Of a DNA stretch of 64,000 nt, positions 22,290-35,345 are shown piece after piece. This DNA is from Poecilobothrus nobilitatus. Its lineage: Eukaryota > Arthropoda > Insecta > Diptera > Dolichopodidae. Below the pieces are notes generated by a model, which was given only the letters and a program-made list of their open reading frames with translations, was not told the origin of the DNA and did not search any database. The stretch covers positions 123,304,552 through 123,368,551 of the forward strand of contig OX352773.1 in NCBI GenBank assembly GCA_947095535.1, written 5' to 3'. The stretch's first letter is position 1; each line of letters begins with the position of its first letter. A program made the translations under genes and the position numbers.

Positions 22290-23508
22290 AGCAGTAAAAT
22301 TGAAGTATGTTCCAAGCGCTTGAAGTATGTTCCAAGGAAAGTAGTAGAAGTTATTATGATAGCAAAACCAGAAAAACCATTAATGAGGCAAAATTTTATA
22401 GGCTAATATCCTGCTACCAATTATGTCAGAACTTTATGAGAAATTGTTGTTCAAAAGGCTGAAGCCAATTGTAGAAAATAGAAATTTAATTCCAAACCAG
22501 TAATTTGGATTTAGAGCCGAGCATGCAACAATTGACTAAGTACATAGAAATATGGTCTGCAATATTTCTAGACGTAGCTCAAGCATTTGAGAAAGTTTGA
22601 CACGAAGGATTATTATTTATATTAATGAGATTGATACCGTTATAATATGTTGAGATACTCGAATCGTACTTGTCTGAAAGATTATTTAGAATTAAACAAG
22701 AAGAGTACTCTACACCAGGAGAAATAAAAGCAAGTGTTCCTCAAGGCAGTATTCTATCCTATACTGTACTTATTTTACACAAGAAGTCCAGCAGAAGTAG
22801 AAAATATAACTATAGCAACATTTGCTGATGATACTGCAATATTGGCATTAGGATCAAATACTGATGAAGTTGCAAGAAACGTAAACGTATCAATCGAAAA
22901 TTCAGCAAATGACACTGGATGTCAAGCTAAGGTGGAATGAACACGTTAAAAAAAATAAACTAGAATTTAAAAATAAATATAGAGAAAATTACTGGCTCCC
23001 AGGCCTAAGTCTAAACTAATTATATATAAAATGTTAATTTACAACCAAATACTTAAACTATATGGCATTCAACTTTGGAGTTATGCCAAACAAACGCATA
23101 TTAAAAAAACACAACCTTTTCTGAAGTGCTCCCTGGTATGTACGTGATAGTTACATTCATAGAGATTTAAGAATCCCCAAAGTTATGGGTGAAATAAGCA
23201 GATATGCTATAAAGAATAAAGCTTGTCTAAAAGAGCGTATAAATGTTGAAGCTGCTCAATTAATAAATAATCAGATTGTTACAGGAAAGCTTAAAAGAAA
23301 AATACCTTTAGATTTAGCGCGAAGTACAGATTTCTTTAGGGAAAGTACATAAAATCTATACTTGTATCTATATTAATACTTGGTCAGTTTGACTAGTTTT
23401 AATAGAGGAAGGGATTGGTTTAGCCGGTAAGAATCCGGCATGCATATGTGCTACGGGGCGCATTGTATCTTTTGAAGATTCCCACCCACCACCGTTTAAA
23501 AAAAAAAT
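22290..23508 (+). pseudogene. Jockey-type LINE reverse transcriptase, degraded
   Basis: Readable RT blocks in order: SELYEKLLFKRLKPIVENR (~22428), FGFRAEHATID (~22505), an abbreviated first catalytic block (FLDVAQAFEKV-like, ~22565), and TFADDTAILALGSNTDE (22819-22869, intact catalytic pair). The C-terminal region follows: WNEHVKKNKLEFKNKYREN, then WYVRDSYIHRDLRIPKVM, to a stop at about 23350. The 3' UTR has a GC-richer motif (GCCGGTAAGAATCCGGC) and a short A-run at 23498-23507. Many stops. The first breakpoint of the 4.3-kb duplication falls inside this gene at 23135. Confidence 0.85.
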
Positions 23509-25989
23509 TTTGGTTCATCTTCCATATTATTTACAATAAAGCCTTTTTATGGAAACTAAGCACCAACAACTATCACGACATCTGTTTAAGTCATTGAACA
23601 TGGGATTATTTGCATAAATATTGCTAACTCTTTCTCGCAGAGAATTCCCATGTCCAAGTGACATATATACTACTTTAAAAGATAATTTAATATGGTATAA
23701 AAAAAAAACCAATATAGCTAATAAAAAAAAATTTATAATTAAAATAAAATGTCAATTAATTAAAAAAAGAAAAAATTGCCCATCCCTAATACATAGACTA
23801 GATAAGTGCAAAAAAACAAGTGTAGAAGTGTACCTAGTTATTTTCCATCATTTAGCATTAGAAAATCGTTTCGAAATTTTTAATGCCTTTATCAATTTCT
23901 TTGATATCCCACCAATTTCCTTCTATATCGTAATATAAAATAATTTTACATTTTCAGCTAACCAACTTAATTTTGCTATTTTTTCAAAATATAAACAGAG
24001 GTTACAGTTAAATTTTGTGGTTTTTACATTTATATACAAAATTTATTACAAAAATTATGCTAAATAATGATGACAAGAAAAAAATCATTACAATTTAGTT
24101 TAGCTTTAGAAGTTTTGAATATATTTATGACTGAGAACCTACTGTAACGCCTTCCTCAGACCGGCGTGTTTTTTTTTGCGGCAAGGGTGTGTTTTTTTTT
24201 CTGTAAAATATTATTACATGGCGGCTTATGAACATGCCCACAACAATATTTTCGCGCTTTTTTACAGCGCGGTTGACAGGGTTTTTCATGAGTTTCCGAA
24301 AATAAATGTCAAACATTTTTATTTTTAAAAATAAACGAAAGGATAAAATGGTACAAAGGGGAAATATTAATCGAGTTAGTGAAAAAATATCGCATATTAT
24401 ACGATCTATCAAACAAAGATTTCAAAAATATAAGACAAAAAATTAAATATGGTTTTAGAAATTTTTCTAAATCAAATATTTTTAATTTTCAATTTTTATT
24501 ATAAATCAAATATTTTCCTCAAATAGAAAAATTATTTCTTTTTTTCAAATTATTACTTTTTTTTGTAAACAAAAACACAGGTCACTCGATGTAAAAAAAT
24601 TTTTTTTTTTTAAATTTATTGACACAATAATTTATTTTTTATTTTCTGTTTGACGTTTTTTTTTTTCCGAAGGTAGGTGGAAATCATCGAAAGACACTAT
24701 AGAGGAGCTAAAATGAGGACGAGTCCCCTATGTGTGGGACTTTAAGCCATAAACACCACCTCCCTTTTATGACGTGCGGATATGTGGATTCCGCGAAATT
24801 TCCGCACGAGTTTTTATTCGCGCCACTCTGGAGAAAGCTTGAATCATCAAGTTGTTCGTTATTTGGAAGTCGACATATTTTAGTTATATTTTTCTGTACA
24901 ATTCCTTTGTTTATTGTTATTAGTCCAACATTCCCTAAAGTCATTTTTCAATTGTTGTAATAGTTTCCATTTCCCATCTTGAAAGCCAAATATTTGAGGA
25001 GCAACATTCCAAATATTTGTCTATGAGACTCTGGTATAATTGCCTCCAAATCATTCCTATTAAGAAAAGTGGTCTGAAATTCATACAAAGTTCTATTTGT
25101 TTTAAAAGAGTAGCGATTTTTTCATGTCAGTATTGTTGACCTAAAACTTAAAAAGGATTAAGAAATTTTATTAGACTAGATAGTTTTATTCCTTGATCAT
25201 CCTTTAATTCGATTGTTGATTGAAGTCTTGTTATGTTATTCTAAAAACAATATAGTGAAGTATATCTTGACTGTACTGTAATTACCAAAACTGTAATCAA
25301 ACAATACAATAATGCTGACCTAACATTTTGTGTGGTGATAATTTTCAATTGCTAACATCTGTTTGTATTTTACAATAATAAGTGCATTCACTTGTTTAGT
25401 ATGAATATTGAATGAAAATAATTAAAGATGATCCGGTTACAATTTTTGTACTATAAATAAGTAATCCGATTGCATGAAAATAATGTATTTGCGATAATAA
25501 TATTTTGGTTGATAATTTGTACATATGGTAATTATATTGTAAATGAATTCTAGCTCAAGATATTGCTTTGTTTTGTCCTAAATAAAATTCTTTGTAACAA
25601 AGCAATAAATTATTATAAATTATTGTCTTTGATAAAAATTGGTATTGGATTTGGTAAATCCAAATAGTATATAAGGCTTTACTTTTGTAAAATAAAATCA
25701 GATATATTCATATCACAAAACGAAATAGTTTATTATTTTATTCTATTTATTCTGTACAAACCAGCAATTCACTTTGCAGATTAAATAGCTACGTAATTTA
25801 TTAATTTAATATTGGCATCCGTGCCGTTATAATACGGAAAAGTAGGCAATTACCTTGGCCAGGTGACAAGTAATTTCTTCTTGCCGTTAAAATAAGAGAA
25901 GAAACTTTCTGCATCAAAAATTTGGTGAGCATCTAAGTATGCTCATATCTTTCTGATCAGAAAGTGTTAGGGAATATAACATTAATTTA

Positions 25990-26430
25990 TGGCAATACAC
26001 TAAACTGATTACAATAGTTAGAAAAATTAGCATAGAAAAAAAAAAGGAAAACAAATTAAAAAACATATCTGTAATTCATTAAATTTTCGAGGGAACACCC
26101 GTGAATTATATTAGACACATCACTAATATGGTCGAATGTTCTTCATTTCGTTACAAATCTAGTACATGTGTTAAATAGTAACTATAGGCTGTGAAATTCG
26201 CACGCACTCATACTGGAATAGACTACTCACAGTATATAAAATGCGAATTATAAGAGCCTTCACAATTTTTCTTTTAAGTCATTCGCTTAAATAATACGAA
26301 TATTTGCTCCTGAAGCTTGGATATACATTTTTGGATATATGGATGATGTGGTCGCTCCATGTCAAAGTTTTAATAAAAATCATACCTAGATTTTTTGCAA
26401 AGCTTAAATTTTAATTCTTGAGCTTTTCAT
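25990..26430 (-). pseudogene. LINE reverse transcriptase C-terminal remnant
   Basis: On the minus strand KNLGMIFIKTLTWSDHI (from about 26395) matches the conserved YLG-(x)-TWSDHI segment after the RT palm of CR1/Jockey-like ORF2. Further downstream YTVSSLFQYECVRIS and MKNIRPY align with the thumb region in pieces. Many stops; no tail found. The second copy is at 30319-30759. Confidence 0.6.
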
Positions 26431-26447
26431 TATATCCGTACGATAAA

Positions 26448-27458
26448 TACGGATATAATAAAATTACTCCTCCGTTTGTAACACCTCCAAATAAGCAAGA
26501 TTGATATACCTTCAAAGGAATGGATCGGATCAGAATCAAATTCTGAGTCGATTAAGCTTTGTCCGTCCGTCCGTCAGAACGCTAACTAAAAAACTAAAAA
26601 AGCTGCATAGAGTTTTGCAATTAATACAAAATATTCTGAGATCAATTTGTAGGTTCCCTTTTTTTTTGGTTGAGATCCGACCAAAACTCGGGTAGCTCTT
26701 GAACTAACTTTTTGATCTCCAAATTTTTGCATATAAATTTTTCAAAATTTTCTCATCGTTTAAAGTAGAGCCATGAAATTTTAAATGCGAATAGATATCC
26801 TAAAAAAATTATGGAACAATTTTTTTCTGTAGCCCCACCCGTTACGGAGCTACAGCCCTTCAAAGTTCGAAAAAGCTCTATATTTAAATTTGTATAACAC
26901 AAGCTGTATAAGGTATATCTTCAATGCCAGACGATAATTGCTTTTATGAGCTTTACAAATATATATATAATAAATATATAATTGTGCCATACGATGTCTT
27001 AATTTACCGTTATGCGAAAATGAATTATTGCAAAATTCTTTAACCCTTCTATCTTCTAAATAGTTTAAGCTAGAACTTTTGAGAGGAGTTATATCTTTGA
27101 AAATAAGTATGAGTCACTTCAGAAATAATTTTTGTATCGCCCACCGTTTAGGAGTTGTAAGGGGTTAAGAATTGAAAATTCCTTAAATTACATTTTTAAA
27201 CACCTGTAACTTGAACATCTGTTCAAATTTTTTTGAAATAATGCATATACAAATTAAAGCTGCAACATTATACTTTTATTTCTGTTAGCAACTTTTCTTA
27301 ATAACGTAGCGTTACCTTCAAAAATTGACGAAAAGTGTGACTTATTTTCTAACAAATTTCTTTAAACGATTTTTTTGAATTTTTCTTACTCAATAATTTA
27401 AAATTGTTGAGGATATAATGCGTAGTACAAAAAAATGACAATAAAAAAACAACATAAC
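26448..27458 (+). repeat. GTCCGTCCGTCC-type interspersed repeat, copy 1
   Basis: Starts beside a perfect 10-bp inverted pair TATATCCGTA/TACGGATATA (26431-26440 and 26448-26457). It continues with CTCCTCCGTTTGTAACACCT, GTCCGTCCGTCCGTCAGAAC and CACCCGTTACGGAGCTACAG, and ends GAGGATATAATGCGTAGTAC then ACAACATAAC. Homologous to 30777-31787, 43373-44215 and, inverted, 42946-43370. The TTTGTAACACCT and GTCCGTCCGTC blocks resemble widespread insect non-autonomous repeats. No protein. Confidence 0.85.
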
Positions 27459-30318
27459 TGGTGGTATGTAGGTGATAGTTACATTCATAGAGATTTAAGA
27501 ATCCCCAAAGTTATGGGTGAAATAAGCAGATATGCTATAAAGAATAAAGCTTGTCTAAAAGAGCGTATAAATGTTGAAGCTGCTCAATTAATAAATAATC
27601 AGATTGTTACAGGAAAGCTTAAAAGAAAAATACCTTTAGATTTAGCGCGAAGTACAGATTTCTTTAGGGAAAGTACATAAAATCTATACTTGTATCTATA
27701 TTAATACTTGGTCAGTTTGACTAGTTTTAATAGAGGAAGGGATTGGTTTAGCCGGTAAGAATCCGGCATGCATATGTGCTACGGGGCGCATTGTATCTTT
27801 TGAAGATTCCCACCCACCACCGTTTAAAAAAAAAATTTTGGTTCATCTTCCATATTATTTACAATAAAGCCTTTTTATGGAAACTAAGCACCAACAACTA
27901 TCACGACATCTGTTTAAGTCATTGAACATGGGATTATTTGCATAAATATTGCTAACTCTTTCTCGCAGAGAATTCCCATGTCCAAGTGACATATATACTA
28001 CTTTAAAAGATAATTTAATATGGTATAAAAAAAAAACCAATATAGCTAATAAAAAAAAATTTATAATTAAAATAAAATGTCAATTAATTAAAAAAAGAAA
28101 AAATTGCCCATCCCTAATACATAGACTAGATAAGTGCAAAAAAACAAGTGTAGAAGTGTACCTAGTTATTTTCCATCATTTAGCATTAGAAAATCGTTTC
28201 GAAATTTTTAATGCCTTTATCAATTTCTTTGATATCCCACCAATTTCCTTCTATATCGTAATATAAAATAATTTTACATTTTCAGCTAACCAACTTAATT
28301 TTGCTATTTTTTCAAAATATAAACAGAGGTTACAGTTAAATTTTGTGGTTTTTACATTTATATACAAAATTTATTACAAAAATTATGCTAAATAATGATG
28401 ACAAGAAAAAAATCATTACAATTTAGTTTAGCTTTAGAAGTTTTGAATATATTTATGACTGAGAACCTACTGTAACGCCTTCCTCAGACCGGCGTGTTTT
28501 TTTTTTGCGGCAAGGGTGTGTTTTTTTTTCTGTAAAATATTATTACATGGCGGCTTATGAACATGCCCACAACAATATTTTCGCGCTTTTTTACAGCGCG
28601 GTTGACAGGGTTTTTCATGAGTTTCCGAAAATAAATGTCAAACATTTTTATTTTTAAAAATAAACGAAAGGATAAAATGGTACAAAGGGGAAATATTAAT
28701 CGAGTTAGTGAAAAAATATCGCATATTATACGATCTATCAAACAAAGATTTCAAAAATATAAGACAAAAAATTAAATATGGTTTTAGAAATTTTTCTAAA
28801 TCAAATATTTTTAATTTTCAATTTTTATTATAAATCAAATATTTTCCTCAAATAGAAAAATTATTTCTTTTTTTCAAATTATTACTTTTTTTTGTAAACA
28901 AAAACACAGGTCACTCGATGTAAAAAAAATTTTTTTTTTTAAATTTATTGACACAATAATTTATTTTTTATTTTCTGTTTGACGTTTTTTTTTTTCCGAA
29001 GGTAGGTGGAAATCATCGAAAGACACTATAGAGGAGCTAAAATGAGGACGAGTCCCCTATGTGTGGGACTTTAAGTCATAAACACCACCTCCCTTTTATG
29101 ACGTGCGGATATGTGGATTCCGCGAAATTTCCGCACGAGTTTTTATTCGCGCCACTCTGGAGAAAGCTTGAATCATCAAGTTGTTCGTTATTTGGAAGTC
29201 GACATATTTTAGTTATATTTTTCTGTACAATTCCTTTGTTTATTGTTATTAGTCCAACATTCCCTAAAGTCATTTTTCAATTGTTGTAATAGTTTCCATT
29301 TCCCATCTTGAAAGCCAAATATTTGAGGAGCAACATTCCAAATATTTGTCTATGAGACTCTGGTATAATTGCCTCCAAATCATTCCTATTAAGAAAAGTG
29401 GTCTGAAATTCATACAAAGTTCTATTTGTTTTAAAAGAGTAGCGATTTTTTCATGTCAGTATTGTTGACCTAAAACTTAAAAAGGATTAAGAAATTTTAT
29501 TAGACTAGATAGTTTTATTCCTTGATCATCCTTTAATTCGATTGTTGATTGAAGTCTTGTTATGTTATTCTAAAAACAATATAGTGAAGTATATCTTGAC
29601 TGTACTGTAATTACCAAAACTGTAATCAAACAATACAATAATGCTGACCTAACATTTTGTGTGGTGATAATTTTCAATTGCTAACATCTGTTTGTATTTT
29701 ACAATAATAAGTGCATTCACTTGTTTAGTATGAATATTGAATGAAAATAATTAAAGATGATCCGGTTACAATTTTTGTACTATAAATAAGTAATCCGATT
29801 GCATGAAAATAATGTATTTGCGATAATAATATTTTGGTTGATAATTTGTACATATGGTAATTATATTGTAAATGAATTCTAGCTCAAGATATTGCTTTGT
29901 TTTGTCCTAAATAAAATTCTTTGTAACAAAGCAATAAATTATTATAAATTATTGTCTTTGATAAAAATTGGTATTGGAATTGGTAAATCCAAATAGTATA
30001 TAAGGCTTTACTTTTGTAAAATAAAATCAGATATATTCATATCACAAAACGAAATAGTTTATTATTTTATTCTATTTATTCTGTACAAACCAGCAATTCA
30101 CTTTGCAGATTAAATAGCTACGTAATTTATTAATTTAATATTGGCATCCGTGCCGTTATAATACGGAAAAGTAGGCAATTACCTTGGCCAGGTGACAAGT
30201 AATTTCTTCTTGCCGTTAAAATAAGAGAAGAAACTTTCTGCATCAAAAATTTGGTGAGCATCTAAGTATGCTCATATCTTTCTGATCAGAAAGTGTTAGG
30301 GAATATAACATTAATTTA

Positions 30319-30759
30319 TGGCAATACACTAAACTGATTACAATAGTTAGAAAAATTAGCATAGAAAAAAAAAAGGAAAACAAATTAAAAAACATATCTG
30401 TAATTCATTAAATTTTCGAGGGAACACCCGTGAATTATATTAGACACATCACTAATATGGTCGAATGTTCTTCATTTCGTTACAAATCTAGTACATGTGT
30501 TAAATAGTAACTATAGGCTGTGAAATTCGCACGCACTCATACTGGAATAGACTACTCACAGTATATAAAATGCGAATTATAAGAGCCTTCACAATTTTTC
30601 TTTTAAGTCATTCGCTTAAATAATACGAATATTTGCTCCTGAAGCTTGGATATACATTTTTGGATATATGGATGATGTGGTCGCTCCATGTCAAAGTTTT
30701 AATAAAGATCATACCTAGATTTTTTGCAAAGCTTAAATTTTAATTCTTGAGCTTTTCAT
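30319..30759 (-). pseudogene. LINE RT C-terminal remnant (duplicate)
   Basis: Near-identical duplicate of 25990-26430, with the same KNLGM…TLTWSDHI motif on the minus strand; one substitution noted near 30710 (A to G). Confidence 0.6.
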
Positions 30760-30776
30760 TATATCCGTACGATAAA

Positions 30777-31787
30777 TACGGATATAATAAAATTACTCCT
30801 CCGTTTGTAACACCTCCAAATAAGCAAGATTGATATACCTTCAAAGGAATGGATCGGATCAGAATCAAATTCTGAGTCGATTAAGCTTTGTCCGTCCGTC
30901 CGTCAGAACGCTAACTAAAAAACTAAAAAAGCTGCATAGAGTTTTGCAATTAATACAAAATATTCTGAGATCAATTTGTAGGTTCCCTTTTTTTTTGGTT
31001 GAGATCCGACCAAAACTCGGGTAGCTCTTGAACTAACTTTTTGATCTCCAAATTTTTGCATATAAATTTTTCAAAATTTTCTCATCGTTTAAAGTAGAGC
31101 CATGAAATTTTAAATGCGAATAGATATCCTAAAAAAATTATGGAACAATTTTTTTCTGTAGCCCCACCCGTTACGGAGCTACAGCCCTTCAAAGTTCGAA
31201 AAAGCTCTATATTTAAATTTGTATAACACAAGCTGTATAAGGTATATCTTCAATGCCAGACGATAATTGCTTTTATGAGCTTTACAAATATATATATAAT
31301 AAATATATAATTGTGCCATACGATGTCTTAATTTACCGTTATGCGAAAATGAATTATTGCAAAATTCTTTAACCCTTCTATCTTCTAAATAGTTTAAGCT
31401 AGAACTTTTGAGAGGAGTTATATCTTTGAAAATAAGTATGAGTCACTTCAGAAATAATTTTTGTATCGCCCACCGTTTAGGAGTTGTAAGGGGTTAAGAA
31501 TTGAAAATTCCTTAAATTACATTTTTAAACACCTGTAACTTGAACATCTGTTCAAATTTTTTTGAAATAATGCATATACAAATTAAAGCTGCAACATTAT
31601 ACTTTTATTTCTGTTAGCAACTTTTCTTAATAACGTAGCGTTACCTTCAAAAATTGACGAAAAGTGTGACTTATTTTCTAACAAATTTCTTTAAACGATT
31701 TTTTTGAATTTTTCTTACTCAATAATTTAAAATTGTTGAGGATATAATGCGTAGTACAAAAAAATGACAATAAAAAAACAACATAAC
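30777..31787 (+). repeat. GTCCGTCCGTCC-type interspersed repeat, copy 2
   Basis: Duplicate of 26448-27458 inside the second tandem unit. It ends against the (AAAT)n tail of the adjoining minus-strand LINE. Confidence 0.85.
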
Positions 31788-32457
31788 GGTTGAAGAATTT
31801 TTATTTATTTATTTATTTAGTTCAAGCTTAACACAAGCAAGTTACAATATAATTCAATTAAAAAAAAAAAAAATTATTAAATTTAAACAATAATTTTATA
31901 AAATAAAAATTTACAAAATATTTTATGACATTTAATATAATAATTAATACTCGTAAATACTACATTATAAATTTAATCAAAAATAAAATTTATAAGGAAA
32001 AAAAAGAACAAGTTAAAGATAAAAATTTATTACAAAAAACTAAAATTTTTATTTAAATAATACATTTGACATTAAAATCATAGTTATTATTAACAAACTG
32101 CATGAAATTACAAAACAAAATTAACCATAACCAAAAAAAATATATCTCGCTAATGCAGTTTCAATGACATGAATATAAATCTCTTTTTAGATTCTTTGGT
32201 TAGTTGAAAGTTAATTTGGGATTTGTGTAAGTTGCATAAAGACATCATTTTATTAAGTGGTTCAAACTTACCATAATTAGTGCGATGAAACTTCAAATTA
32301 AAGAGATTAACCGATCTTAGCCTAGTATTGGTACAAAAGCTAATGTTGGTTAATAATTGTGCAGATAAAATATTACCTTTTTACCAATTCTGTCAAGAAT
32401 AATATGTCTGCGATGTTACGACGTTTTTCAAGCGTACACATATGTAAAAGGTTTAGT

Positions 32458-33664
32458 CTATGTCATACGGAGGTAGATTATAAAGATTTTCCCAAGGGAG
32501 ATGACGTAGAGCATATTTAAGAAATTTTTTTGAACAGATTCCATTCTGAATATATGGGTTTTATAAAATGGACTCCACACCTGGCTGGCATATTCTAAAT
32601 TGGGACGAACTAAGCAAGTGTAAAGAGATTTAAAAACATAAGGGTCATCAAACTCTCTAGTCCATCGTTCAATAAAACCGAGCATAGTGTTGCATTTGTT
32701 TAAAATATATGTATAATGAACATGAAAAGAAAGTTTACTATCAAAAAATACACCCAAATCTTTTATAGAATTAACTTTAGGGATAGTTTGAAGGTTAAAG
32801 CAATAATTATATGAAATTGGATTAGAACGGCGAGTAAAAGTAATATGAGCACATTTAGTAATATTTAGTTGAAGATTATTGATATTACACCAATTATAAA
32901 AACAATTAAGGTCAGCTTGTAATCCTTTCGAATCGTCGAAGGAAGTAATTTTCTTGAAAATCTTCATATCATCAGCATAAATTCTAATATCACAATGTTG
33001 AATTACGGAAGTGACATCGTTGATTGCAATAATAAACAAAAGCGGTCCAAGGTGGCTACCTTAAGGAACACCTGAAGGAGCTTTAAATTGAGAAGAAATT
33101 GAAGATCTAAAAGAAACACGGTAGCTATGATCAGAAAGACAAGAATAGATCCAATTAATAAAATATAGTGTATAAGTATAGGTTCTGCAATTTTAAAATA
33201 ATAATACTATGAGGAAGTAAATTGAATGCTTTACTAAAGTCGGTGTAAATTACATCCGTTTGAAATCCATCCTCCATATGTTTCAAAAATGTAGCTGTGG
33301 ATTCCACAAGATTGGTGACTGTAGATTTACTTTTTACAAAGCCATGTTGATTGGGTGATAAAAGGCTAGTGCAATGATCATATATAGAATCGAATACTAT
33401 TAATTCAAAAATTTTAGAAATAGAAGATAATTTTGCGATCGGGCGATAATTGATAACGTCATTTTTGAGGTTATTTTTATGGACAGGCTTAATAAGAGCT
33501 ATTTTCCAAAGTGATGGAAAGATTCCTGAAGATAAAGAAAGATTAAATAGCTTAGAAAGTGGGTCTGCTAAAAACATAGAACAATTTTTTAAAAATAAAT
33601 TGGGAATACCATCAGTTCCGAGACTAGAATTATCATCCAATTTATTCAAGTAACATAGTACCAA
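32458..33664 (-). pseudogene. LINE reverse transcriptase
   Basis: The first frame (33664-33155) carries SSLGTDGIPNLFLKNC, NYRPIAKLSSISKIFE, QHGFVKSKSTVTNL and IYTDFSKAFNLLPH with the first catalytic Asp. After a break, 33039-32458 gives the catalytic IYADDMKIF, NNLQLNITKCAHITF, KDLGVFFDSKLSFHVHY and RPNLEYASQVWSP. The GVPQG box falls in the gap (33060-33110) and is interrupted by a stop. The same RT subfamily occurs at 57491-58048 (shared LEYxSQVWSP and related motifs). Confidence 0.88.
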
Positions 33665-34197
33665 ATTAGGATCAATAGTAATATTTCTAAGCGTTGTTTT
33701 AGGAAAATTATTTAAATAGGAAAAATTAACTGAGTCAAGATTGAAAAACGATGGAAAATAGCTTGCTGAAAAAAGTCACGAAACAATTCGGAAATAATTG
33801 AGGAATCACAACTACTACTATTATTATAATTCATAAAAGTGGGATATTGATCACATTTTCTTTCACAAAATTCCAAAACAATTTAGGATTAGATTTGATA
33901 TTTAAAGACATACTCTGCACATAATTTGAATAAAGGTTATCGGACAATAGTTTAAATTCATTAAATAGCACGATAAAAGCGTTAAAGTCATAACTATCAT
34001 TACTCTTAATAAATTTCCGCCAGGCTTTATTTTTTTTATTTTTTTAAGTTTTTTAGTGAACCAAGGCAGACTAGAATTATTACTTCTGTCAATAACTAAC
34101 GGTACAAATTGTGAAATAATAGAAAAATTGGTTGAATAAAAACTATTTACTAATATATTAATATCGACGGAATTTAAAAACTCAAAATAATAGGTGC

Positions 34198-34812
34198 TTA
34201 ATATATAATTAATACCATCGTAGTTAGAAAATTGTAACGATAAGAAAGTGTTGATTCAATATTTGGAAGTAAAAAAGAGCTAAAAGAAAAACAAATAGGA
34301 GGATGATAAACATCAATTTTTACAAGTTCCAAAGGACAATTAAAAAAACAAATATTATTCCAGTTAGTTGTGAATATAAGATCTAATTGATTACCTTCAT
34401 GATTACAAATTGATGATATCTGTTGAAGATTAAACGAATTAAATGCATCAATTAAAAGACATTGTGTATTATTCACTAATTCTAAAGGAATAAGATAGAC
34501 TTCTTCATCATGCTCTACCCAGTTAATGTTTGGAAGGTTGAAATCCCCACAAAGAATTATATCATCGTTGTTCTTAACATCACCAATTATTGACTCAATA
34601 ATATCAATATAATTAATAAAAAGATCAATATTAGAAGCAGGAGGAATATACCAACTGACAATGAAAAGATTAGCTGATTGCAATTGAATTTTTATAGCAA
34701 CAATTTCTATTATATCGTGAGCATCACCCGGGGGAATTATTATTTCGTATGAATTAAATGTATTTTTAATAGCTATCAGAACACCTCCACCTTTTCTAAG
34801 ATTTCCACACAA
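34198..34812 (-). pseudogene. LINE endonuclease domain
   Basis: The frame encodes RKGGGVLIAIKNTF, VSWYIPPASN and the catalytic ILCGDFNLPNINWVEHDEE, all hallmarks of the apurinic-type endonuclease of LINE ORF2. It then reads NHEGNQLDLIFTT. Weaker N-terminal sequence (an ETW-type motif) is recognisable up to about 34930. It ends before the usual SDH motif (only DVYHPPICFSF follows), so His catalysis is altered. The linker to RT (34190-33670) is broken by stops. Confidence 0.8.
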
Positions 34813-35345
34813 GATTGATCCATATCTGTCTTTTCTGTAAACAGTATATAATACCGGGAAAATTTCTAAATTATTAATAGAAGAATTAAGCCAAGTTTCA
34901 GTTAAAATAAAAATATCAAAATCTAGCAGAGAATAATTGGAAAAAAAACAATTTTAGTTTTAGTACGAAGTCCTCTAACATTTTGATAATAAATGGAAAA
35001 TTTAGAAGGAGTGCAATTAAAGAGAATAGATTGAGATGAGTTACAATTAACTAAATTTCTTCCCATTTGTATGAGGACGAAAGTACTTGAAATGGTTGTC
35101 TCTTGTCCTTTGCAGATAATCCTATTAGAAGAAATGTGGGAAGCATAAGATTCAAGATCAGTTAGAGCACTCTGTGGAGAAATATCAAATGTTTGATGGT
35201 ATCTTACAAAAATATTACGGAGTTCATTTACATCCGTCGGAAGACCCTCTTGTTGTGTTCGTTTTACCGCCTATACAAACGTCATTAGATTTATCATGTA
35301 AGTAAGCTAAATACAGTCTTCCATTTTCAAAAATCTTAGTATCCC

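Larger units (their letters stand above)
23135..27458 (+). repeat. 4.3-kb direct tandem duplication, copy 1
   Basis: Copy 1 is nearly identical to 27463-31787 at an offset of 4328-4329. It starts inside the Jockey C-terminus (GGTATGTACGTGATAG) and ends at ACAACATAAC. Differences I noted are four substitutions (for example 23144, near 24747, near 25649 and near 26381) and homopolymer lengths. Contents: the LINE 3' end, an AT-rich stretch with a recurrent motif (23545-23680), a GC-richer hairpin patch (24700-24860), a minus-strand LINE remnant, and a GTCCGTCC-type repeat. From 23509 to 25990 I see no supported gene. Confidence 0.95.
27463..31787 (+). repeat. 4.3-kb direct tandem duplication, copy 2
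   Basis: Second copy of 23135-27458, separated from it by TGGT (27459-27462). It begins in the middle of the Jockey gene, so only the C-terminal 73 codons and the 3' UTR are present here. At its right edge ACAACATAAC continues into GGTTG, as it does in the independent copy at 44207, so this side keeps the ancestral junction. AT-rich parts hold no supported gene. Confidence 0.95.

Noticed and set aside
23527..24412. ORFs repeated in both tandem units
   Set aside because: They are duplicated because the DNA is duplicated; composition is Lys/Ile/Phe-rich with no recognisable domain.
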